Origin: Micavibrio sp. UBA2020
GTDB lineage: Bacteria > Pseudomonadota > Alphaproteobacteria > Micavibrionales > UBA2020
Direction: 5' to 3'
NCBI GenBank assembly: GCA_002334985.1
Contig: DDBY01000136.1
Coordinates: forward strand, 1-11,929
DNA length: 11,929 nucleotides
Shown here: in pieces, positions 7,406-11,929 of the stretch
Layout: the number at the start of each line of letters is the position of its first letter
Numbering within the stretch: the stretch's first letter is position 1
Notes under the pieces: model-generated
The model's database searches: none
Seen by the model: only the letters and a program-made list of their open reading frames with translations
Told to the model about the DNA's origin: nothing
Position numbers and translations under genes: made by a program

Positions 7406-7543
7406 ATGACCAACCAAGAACAAGCCCAGAAAGACGATAGCGGCTGCTGTGCGACCGAAGCTGCCAAAAAGCAGGCTGAAGCCGCCAAGACCGAGAAAAA
7501 AGAAGAAGGCAGCTGCTCCACCGGCGGCTGCGGTTGCGGTTAA
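7406..7543 (+). CDS. 45-residue cysteine-rich small protein
   Basis: A short reading frame of 45 codons starts at ATG 7406 with a near-perfect AGGAGG at 7395-7400, five bases upstream. The protein starts MTNQEQAQKDDSGCC, has a lysine/alanine/glutamate-rich helix-like middle (about 16-34), and ends GSCSTGGCGCG. Cysteines lie at 14, 15, 37, 42 and 44, so a CC pair and a C-x4-C-x-C tail flank a charged spacer. There is no signal peptide or membrane segment. The composition suggests metal binding (metallothionein-like) or a thiol-rich buffer peptide. A modified-peptide precursor is possible, but no modifying enzyme lies nearby. An in-frame ATG at 7379 would add nine residues but lacks a ribosome site. 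The gene has its own promoter and terminator, so it is a single-gene unit. I do not recognise a named family. Confidence 0.8.
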   Translation: MTNQEQAQKDDSGCCATEAAKKQAEAAKTEKKEEGSCSTGGCGCG

Positions 7544-7566
7544 GCCGTAACGTCGCTTCGTACAAG

Positions 7567-7598
7567 AAAGGCCGGATATCCTCCGGCCTTTTCTTTTT
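7567..7598 (+). terminator. strong intrinsic terminator after the cysteine-rich gene
   Basis: AAAGGCCGGA (7567-7576) and TCCGGCCTTT (7582-7591) form a perfect ten-pair stem with a five-base loop (TATCC). The downstream T tract runs TTTTCTTTTT to 7598. It lies 24 bases after the stop codon and closes the small-gene transcript. Confidence 0.92.
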
Positions 7599-7641
7599 AC
7601 AGCGCACGCCTTTTTTGGTTATGCTTTGTTTTGCAAAACAA
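7596..7641 (+). promoter_or_regulatory. candidate promoter with a 16-bp perfect palindrome at the start site
   Basis: TTTACA (7596-7601), overlapping the T tract of the preceding terminator, is followed after 18 bases by TATGCT (7620-7625). The predicted start falls near 7631-7633. The perfect palindrome TTGTTTTGCAAAACAA (7626-7641) is centred there and abuts the AGGGAG ribosome site at 7641-7646. It could be an operator, or a hairpin in the leader if transcription starts upstream. Confidence 0.4.
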
Positions 7642-7652
7642 GGGAGCCTGTC

Positions 7653-8234
7653 ATGAGCCAGACACCGGAAGGTACGAGCGAAGAGGGCGTGAGTGTCGCG
7701 GCCATTGTGGAAATGCTGTCGCTGTTTTCCATGCTTTGCGGTCTTTTTCTTATGCTGGCGTCAGCTTATTTTTATATTGATGTCACGCGCTCTGTGCATG
7801 GCGCGGTCCTTCCGGCTTTCAGTGACATCGGCAAGGCCATATCCGGCGCGGCAGGCGGCGGGCTTACCGACGAAGACCGCGCGGAATTCCAGGATATAGC
7901 CGAGGAATCTGCAAGGTTGCAGGAAGACTTGCGCGAAGCGATTGCGGACGGCGATAAAAATAACATCGAATACCTCCGGCAGGAACAAAACGAACTGGCC
8001 GAGCGGGAACGTGAACTGGTCGAAAACATCCACTCCCGCGGCGATGACGATATGGCACCCGTCAAGGAACAGGTCGATGCGGTGGGTGAGGCGCTTGAAA
8101 AAGAAACCGGCAACCTGCGCGAGCAGATGGAAGTTGCCTATACGCTGTGCCTGTTCGGCGCGCCGATGTTTTTTCTGGGGGGCGCGGCTTATCGCATTAC
8201 GCGCAGCCTGCGACGGGAAAAGGAACGGGGATAG
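7653..8234 (+). CDS. two-helix membrane protein with coiled-coil middle, function unknown
   Basis: The 193-residue protein has a short acidic N-terminus, a hydrophobic segment at about 18-42 (AIVEMLSLFSMLCGLFLMLASAY), a long charged region at about 70-160, and a second hydrophobic segment at about 162-180 (AYTLCLFGAPMFFLGGAAY). A basic tail follows (RITRSLRREKERG). The middle is rich in Glu, Leu, Arg and Gln with coiled-coil character, for example SARLQEDLREAIADGD and QEQNELAERERELVENI. By the positive-inside rule the C-terminus is cytoplasmic, which places the coiled coil in the periplasm and the N-terminus in the cytoplasm. This resembles sensor or scaffold proteins without an output domain, but no family is recognised. 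ATG 7653 is chosen because AGGGAG lies six bases upstream; a TTG at 7626 would lie inside the palindrome. It converges on the hydrolase gene with only six bases between stops. Confidence 0.8.
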   Translation: MSQTPEGTSEEGVSVAAIVEMLSLFSMLCGLFLMLASAYFYIDVTRSVHGAVLPAFSDIGKAISGAAGGGLTDEDRAEFQDIAEESARLQEDLREAIADGDKNNIEYLRQEQNELAERERELVENIHSRGDDDMAPVKEQVDAVGEALEKETGNLREQMEVAYTLCLFGAPMFFLGGAAYRITRSLRREKERG

Positions 8235-8240
8235 TTTTTT

Positions 8241-9125
8241 TTAAGATGCTTTTGGCGCGCAAAGTTTGGGCGCAAGGGGCTGCCAGTTTTCTGTTTCCGC
8301 AGCCAGGCGGTGCAGGACGATATCCGCTATGCGCGCATCGCGAGTCAGCGACAGGTGACCTGCATTGACGGGAATGTTTTCAGTATTTGGTGCCGCGTAA
8401 TTCAGGCTGGCGCGCCAGTTTACCATGCGGTCTTGCATGCCCACGATGGATGTGGTGGGGACGGGCAGCGGGCTGCGCGTGTCGCCCGCGCTTTCCTGTT
8501 CGTCATTGAGCGGCGGGTTGAAGGCGTTATAGGCACGGCGCATGATGGGGTCGAGCTCGCCTTTTTTATCCGTCATTGAAAACGGCGCGCCGAGGGTAAT
8601 CACCTGCGATACCTTGTCCGGAAACTGCCGCGCCAGTTCGCGCGCGTAAACGCCGCCAAGGCTGAAGCCGACCAGCGCGATTTTCTGCCCCGGATGTTTT
8701 TGCGCAATCTCGTTCAGCTTTGTGCCCATGCCCAGCACGACGTCTTCGCTGATACCTGTATTGACGCCTTGTCCCCAGCCATAGACCGTATAGCCATGCG
8801 CACCGAGTTTGCCCGTCAGACGGCTCATGGTCATCTCGCCGCCCATAAATCCGGGTACAACCATCACGGGCTGGCCGTTGCCGCGCGGGGCGGCGGGCAG
8901 GGGCGCATCCGACAGAAGCATTTCCGTGCAATCGCGCGTCGGCAAATGATAGGCCTTGGCGGCGCGGGGATGGACATAGGGGCTGTCCGGTGTGGTCACA
9001 TGCCATGCCGCGATGCCGCCGCCAGCTGCCGCGGCAGTGAAAGCGGCCAGCAATGCACCGCGCAGCCACGGGCGGCGCGGCGACTCTTTACCTTGGAGAT
9101 TTTGCGGGCGTTCGGGCTTGGACAA
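8241..9125 (-). CDS. membrane-anchored alpha/beta hydrolase (lipase/esterase-like)
   Basis: This is a 294-residue serine hydrolase of the alpha/beta fold. A basic N-terminus (residues 1-22) precedes one hydrophobic segment at about 23-42 (GALLAAFTAAAAGGGIAAW), which should anchor the domain in the inner membrane facing the periplasm. An Ala-rich signal sequence is an alternative. The catalytic parts are clear: an oxyanion-region VVPGFMGG at 89-96, the nucleophile elbow GFSLGG with S155, an Asp at 232 in GMQDRMVNW, and a His at 257 in NAGHLSL. Sequence around the elbow (KIALVGFSLGGVYARELARQFPDKV) is lipase- or PGAP1-like; the substrate is unknown. The start is a TTG at 9123-9125, supported by AAAGG about seven bases upstream and by the absence of an ATG before residue 69. 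A good promoter lies upstream. Confidence 0.87.
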   Translation of the reverse strand: MSKPERPQNLQGKESPRRPWLRGALLAAFTAAAAGGGIAAWHVTTPDSPYVHPRAAKAYHLPTRDCTEMLLSDAPLPAAPRGNGQPVMVVPGFMGGEMTMSRLTGKLGAHGYTVYGWGQGVNTGISEDVVLGMGTKLNEIAQKHPGQKIALVGFSLGGVYARELARQFPDKVSQVITLGAPFSMTDKKGELDPIMRRAYNAFNPPLNDEQESAGDTRSPLPVPTTSIVGMQDRMVNWRASLNYAAPNTENIPVNAGHLSLTRDARIADIVLHRLAAETENWQPLAPKLCAPKAS

Positions 9126-9150
9126 AGGGCACCTTTAAATAAGTTATGTG

Positions 9151-9178
9151 AATATACCGCAGCTGCGGGCAGGGTCAA
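9151..9178 (-). promoter_or_regulatory. promoter of the alpha/beta hydrolase with a palindrome in the spacer
   Basis: On the minus strand, TTGACC (9178-9173) and TATATT (9156-9151) are separated by 16 bases, a close match to the housekeeping consensus. The spacer contains the perfect 12-bp palindrome CCGCAGCTGCGG (9157-9168). The predicted start is near 9144, giving a leader of about 20 bases before the TTG start codon. Confidence 0.6.
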
Positions 9179-9264
9179 GCGGCCTCGTTTTTTCGTAATG
9201 TTATAATAGACATACATTCTTTCGGGTTTTGTCCGGATTTCGCCTTTGCTGCACCGCCCCGCGC

Positions 9265-9293
9265 TTTACCCGAATCCGTTGAGTTGCTAGGGT
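9265..9293 (+). promoter_or_regulatory. candidate promoter for the nucleotidyltransferase/exonuclease pair
   Basis: TTTACC (9265-9270), then 17 bases, then TAGGGT (9288-9293), which is preceded by TG as in an extended -10 (TGCTAGGGT). The match is partial, but it is the best spaced pair in the 207-bp divergent region and would start about 33 bases before the ATG. Confidence 0.3.
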
Positions 9294-9332
9294 CGCGCCA
9301 CACACCCGAATATCTATCAAGGAGAGGCGCGT

Positions 9333-10586
9333 ATGCAGCAGGCACACGATGTCGTCGAAAAAGTTCTCAAGCCGTGGCTGGAGAAACATCACCCCAATGC
9401 GGATTTGGTCATCATGGCGGGCTCTTTCGGCCGCGCGATGAAAAACGGCGGATACCAGCCCATCGCGTCTTCGGACGTGGATATGGTCATTATTTACCGC
9501 GACCTTGAAAACGGCGGTTTTAAAGCGGCCACGCAAATCTTCACCATGGAAGAAGTCGGCACCAAGCTGGGCGAAGAAAAACCCCGCACCATGATGATTG
9601 ACACCAACATCCTCGATTTCGCATCGCTGTACTATCACGACCAGGTCGTGCGCGAAAACAAGTCGGTGGCCTTCATCAACGTCATGCTGGACGAAGGTTA
9701 TGTGCTGAAAGACACGCTCGGCATCGGCCCCATCGTGCAGCAGAAGGCGAAGGATTTTCTGGCCGCAGGGCCGCTCGCGCTGTCCAAGGCGAAATGGGAA
9801 GATGAAATTTCCATGATGGAAACCTTCCTGAAGGATATTCGGGCCGCAGGCTCGGCTGAGGAAAAACAATTCCTCGGCGCGATGGCGCTGATACATGTGG
9901 CCGATTACGGCCTGCACCTGCAGGAATTCTGGCCGCGATTCAATCAGGCCTACCGCAGCTATGACCAGTATTTCCCCGGCGAGGGGACGAAACTGACCGA
10001 AGCTTTCTCTCCGCTCGTGCGCGAGGGGGAGAGCCTCAAGGTTGAAATCCTTCTGGAAGAATACATCGCCCGCGGCCGTGAAAAGATGAAAACCGCGCCG
10101 GAAAAAGCGCCGGATGTTCTCTTCCCTGTACAATCCAACGTGCCCGAAGAGGAAAGAAAGGCGATTAACAAGACCTATTTCAAATTCGCGCTTGAACATT
10201 ATTGCGAAGCGCTCGAGCCGAGTGCGCGCCGCGGCGAGCTGGCGCAGCTTTTGAACCTGTCGGCAACCTTGCTGACGCTGAAATCGGCGCAGGGCGCGAA
10301 TGACGACGCCAAGCCGGGTATCGGCGCGGCCGCCATGCATTTCTTCAACGACCGCGTGCCGAACGCGCTGCCCGCCACGCTGGACGGTTTGCGCGAAAAT
10401 AATTTCGACGGCCTGCGCAATGTTGCCGAAGACGTTCTGAAAGACGTCGGCGGCCGTCATTACAGCCGCCTTGAAAACTATTATCTCGACGACATCGCGC
10501 GCGTCAACGCGATGGCGGATAAACGCGCCAATGAAAACAACCAGCCGGCGCAAAAACCGGCTTTCAAGCCGAACTATAAACTTTAA
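9333..10586 (+). CDS. nucleotidyltransferase-fold protein with a long helical C-terminal region
   Basis: The 417-residue protein starts with a polymerase-beta-type nucleotidyltransferase core. VIMAGSFGR at 26-34 carries the GS motif, and SDVDMVIIY at 47-55 supplies the two metal-binding aspartates (D48, D50). A third acidic position may be D90 or D95 in MIDTNILDF. About sixteen residues separate the GS motif from the DxD, longer than in minimal family members. The rest, about 120-400, is mostly predicted helix without a motif I recognise. The C-terminal tail is polar and proline/lysine-rich (NQPAQKPAFKPNYKL). Such enzymes transfer nucleotides to RNA, proteins, drugs or sugars; the substrate is unknown here. 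AAGGAGAGG at 9319-9327 gives a strong ribosome site. The gene lies 26 bases before the exonuclease gene and probably shares its transcript. Confidence 0.75.
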   Translation: MQQAHDVVEKVLKPWLEKHHPNADLVIMAGSFGRAMKNGGYQPIASSDVDMVIIYRDLENGGFKAATQIFTMEEVGTKLGEEKPRTMMIDTNILDFASLYYHDQVVRENKSVAFINVMLDEGYVLKDTLGIGPIVQQKAKDFLAAGPLALSKAKWEDEISMMETFLKDIRAAGSAEEKQFLGAMALIHVADYGLHLQEFWPRFNQAYRSYDQYFPGEGTKLTEAFSPLVREGESLKVEILLEEYIARGREKMKTAPEKAPDVLFPVQSNVPEEERKAINKTYFKFALEHYCEALEPSARRGELAQLLNLSATLLTLKSAQGANDDAKPGIGAAAMHFFNDRVPNALPATLDGLRENNFDGLRNVAEDVLKDVGGRHYSRLENYYLDDIARVNAMADKRANENNQPAQKPAFKPNYKL

Positions 10587-10612
10587 CCTGAAATCTGCTG
10601 ACTGGAACCATT

Positions 10613-11254
10613 ATGTCCGAACCACGCTATGTGCTTTACAAAAACGACCTGCCCGACGGGCTGACCTTTGGCGACACGCTGGCCGTTGACAGCGAGTTTA
10701 TGGGGCTGAACGTCTGGCGCGACCGCCTGTGCCTGCTGCAAATCTACGACGGCAGCGAAGGCGGCAAGACGCACATGGTGCAGTTTGACAAGGACAATTA
10801 CGATTGCCCGAACGTCAAAAAACTGATGGCCGACGCATCGAAGAAAAAACTGTTTTACTTCGCGCGCGGCGACATGCGGTGGATTGGCCATTACCTCGGC
10901 GTTATTCTTGAAAACGTCTATTGCCTGAAAATTGCGTCGCGCATCGCGCGCACCTATACGCAGGCGCATGACCTTGAAGACGTCGCCAAACATGTTCTGG
11001 GCGTCAAAATCTCCAAGGAACAGCAATGCACCAACTGGGGCGCGCCGGAGCTGACGCATGCGCAGCTCGACTACGCCTGCAACGATGTTATCTATCTGCA
11101 CGGCATTCAGGAAAAACTGGACGAGCTTTTGGCGCACGAAGGCCGCACGCACATTGCCGACGGCCTGTTCAAGGCACTGCCCGCCGTGGTGCGCGCCGAC
11201 CTTGCCGGCTGGTCGCACGAAGATATTTTCGCCTATCACGTTCCCAAGCCGTAA
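10613..11254 (+). CDS. RNase D-type 3'-5' exonuclease, short form
   Basis: This 213-residue DEDDy-family exonuclease would trim 3' ends of RNA in the cytoplasm with two divalent metals. Active-site residues are all visible: D26 and E28 in AVDSEFMGL (motif I), D87 in FYFARGDMRWI (motif II), and Y154 with D158 in YACNDVIYLH (motif III). Other conserved parts are RDRLCLLQI, YCLKIASRIARTYTQAHDLEDV and SKEQQCTNWG. It lacks the HRDC domains of E. coli RNase D (about 375 residues), but the single-domain form of around 205 residues is the usual one in Alphaproteobacteria. ATG 10613 is 26 bases after the nucleotidyltransferase stop; only a weak GGAA lies upstream, so coupling is plausible. The symbol rnd is often used for these, but I leave it blank because of the different architecture. 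Confidence 0.93.
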   Translation: MSEPRYVLYKNDLPDGLTFGDTLAVDSEFMGLNVWRDRLCLLQIYDGSEGGKTHMVQFDKDNYDCPNVKKLMADASKKKLFYFARGDMRWIGHYLGVILENVYCLKIASRIARTYTQAHDLEDVAKHVLGVKISKEQQCTNWGAPELTHAQLDYACNDVIYLHGIQEKLDELLAHEGRTHIADGLFKALPAVVRADLAGWSHEDIFAYHVPKP

Positions 11255-11600
11255 GCGCGGGGCAGGGGAGAATCTGAAAACGCCGCAGGCCTGTGGCGTG
11301 TAGCATGAAGGGTAATTTTATTACCTTTAACCTTTGGAATACTTTTCACTCCATGCGCGGCCATGCAGGGGGCGATTCCTGAGGATAAGAGATATAAACT
11401 ATTGAAAATAAAAAGAATAATCGCGTTTGCAAACGCCGGAAATATTGGATAATGTGTCACCGTAATCGTTAAAAAATTATTGACATCCGCGCTTGACATT
11501 ATGTCATCGCTTTTGTAATTTTGTCGCGATTAAGAAAAATAACCAGTCACGCAACCCCCATCGTTGGTGTACCCATAGATTCACCGAGGAGCCTTTCCAG
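11255..11600. promoter_or_regulatory. 346-bp intergenic region, AT-rich with several dyads
   Basis: No convincing gene lies here. The region is clearly more AT-rich than its flanks and holds, in order: an imperfect hairpin ACGCCGCA/TGTGGCGT (11280-11299); a nine-pair dyad AAGGGTAAT-TTT-ATTACCTTT with one G-U pair (11308-11328); the perfect 14-bp palindrome GCGTTTGCAAACGC (11423-11436); a TTAA-N7-TTGAC element (11469-11484); and two TTGACAT copies, the second inside the dyad TGACATTATGTCA (11494-11506). It is most likely the end of the exonuclease transcript plus the control region of the next gene. Confidence 0.6.
11493..11521 (+). promoter_or_regulatory. candidate promoter of the TelA-like gene
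   Basis: CTTGACA (TTGACA at 11493-11498) with TAATTT (11516-11521) after 17 bases. The -35 is ideal and the -10 weak. A second TTGACA at 11480-11485 lacks a good -10. The dyad TGACATTATGTCA (11494-11506) overlaps the -35 and could be a repressor site. The leader would be about 70 bases long. Confidence 0.45.
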
Positions 11601-11929
11601 ATGATGAATAAACAGCACAGCGCCGAAGCAGATTTTAACCGCAATGCGGAAGACGGCGGCGAACCGAAAGACAGCCAGCGTATGAAGCGCGCGCGCGGCG
11701 GCGTGATTTACTTCGAAGATGCGGAAGAAGACCTGCGCAAAGAAATGCTGCGCATCATGGACCCCATCGACAAAGCGCCCAACAGCTTCGAAGCTGTCAT
11801 CAGCTACGGTAACGCGCCGCTCGACAAGCTCGGCAAAGTCGCGAACGAGATGATACGCGTCCAGACCAAATTCAACACCGAAGTCAACGTGATGGCTTCC
11901 GCTTTCGACAAACTCGAAAACGGCATCAA
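11601..11929 (+). CDS. TelA-like (toxic anion resistance family) protein, N-terminal part, cut by the window
   Basis: The frame is open from ATG 11601 to the window end (109 complete codons). GAGGAG at 11586-11591 lies nine bases before the first of two adjacent ATGs. The first 30 residues are polar and probably disordered (MMNKQHSAEADFNRNAEDGG), followed by a basic patch (MKRARGG) and an acidic helix (YFEDAEEDLRKEMLRIMD). The later part, ISYGNAPLDKLGKVANEMIRVQTKFNTEVNV, resembles the start of the TelA/KlaA helical domain, where a YG or FG pair precedes a helix ending in a conserved M/L-x-x-V-x pattern. TelA proteins are cytoplasmic and helical, and are linked to tellurite or cell-envelope stress tolerance. 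With only the N-terminus visible, the family call is tentative; the gene itself is secure. Confidence 0.6.
   Translation, partial: MMNKQHSAEADFNRNAEDGGEPKDSQRMKRARGGVIYFEDAEEDLRKEMLRIMDPIDKAPNSFEAVISYGNAPLDKLGKVANEMIRVQTKFNTEVNVMASAFDKLENGI

Noticed and set aside
6229..7521. 430-codon minus-strand open frame across the GH130-like gene
   Set aside because: It runs through both the GH130 gene and the cysteine-rich gene and their signals, and has no motif of its own.
9201..10553. 450-codon minus-strand open frame across the nucleotidyltransferase gene
   Set aside because: Longer than the real gene opposite, but its sequence is Arg/Phe/His-rich without domains and it lacks a ribosome site. The plus strand has GS and DxD motifs and a strong ribosome site.
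11236..11499. 87-codon minus-strand frame in the intergenic region
   Set aside because: It overlaps the end of the exonuclease gene and the dyads, has no ribosome site and no recognisable motif.

Overview
The window is 11.9 kb of chromosomal DNA, moderately GC-rich, from a Gram-negative bacterium and most likely an alphaproteobacterium. The clues are the short, single-domain RNase D-type exonuclease, promoters built on a CTTGAC or TTGAC -35, a lipobox-bearing lipoprotein, and the general style of AroB, CoaBC and the CorB/CNNM protein. I cannot name the genus; a Micavibrio-like or Rhodospirillales-like lineage is only a guess. I see no IS element, phage gene, CRISPR array, tRNA or rRNA.

Layout. 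Positions 1-4460 hold a plus-strand run: the tail of an upstream gene overlapping aroB (3-dehydroquinate synthase), then a CNNM/CorB-type membrane protein, then a full-length asparagine-synthetase-like protein. This last protein has lost the key residues of both active sites and looks like a pseudoenzyme. It converges on coaBC (minus strand, coenzyme A synthesis). A 127-bp divergent promoter region separates coaBC from a small lipoprotein. A GH130-like glycosidase follows, then a 45-residue cysteine-rich protein encoded as a self-contained unit: a promoter overlapped by a perfect dyad, a strong ribosome binding site, and a textbook terminator. Next come a two-helix membrane protein with a coiled-coil middle and, convergent with it, a membrane-anchored alpha/beta hydrolase. 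Divergent from the hydrolase is a probable two-gene unit: a polymerase-beta-fold nucleotidyltransferase and a DEDDy 3'-5' exonuclease. After a 346-bp AT-rich intergenic region dense in palindromes, the window ends inside a gene that resembles the toxic-anion-resistance (TelA) family.

How the genes work together. Most of the window is housekeeping (aromatic amino acid precursors, CoA, membrane ion handling, RNA processing) with lineage-specific small or unknown genes between. The parts most worth a second look are the double-dead asparagine synthetase paralogue, the isolated cysteine-rich peptide gene with its Fur-like operator, the nucleotidyltransferase/exonuclease pair, and perfect palindromes placed at or near predicted transcription starts. 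Two of these palindromes share a TTTGCAAA core.
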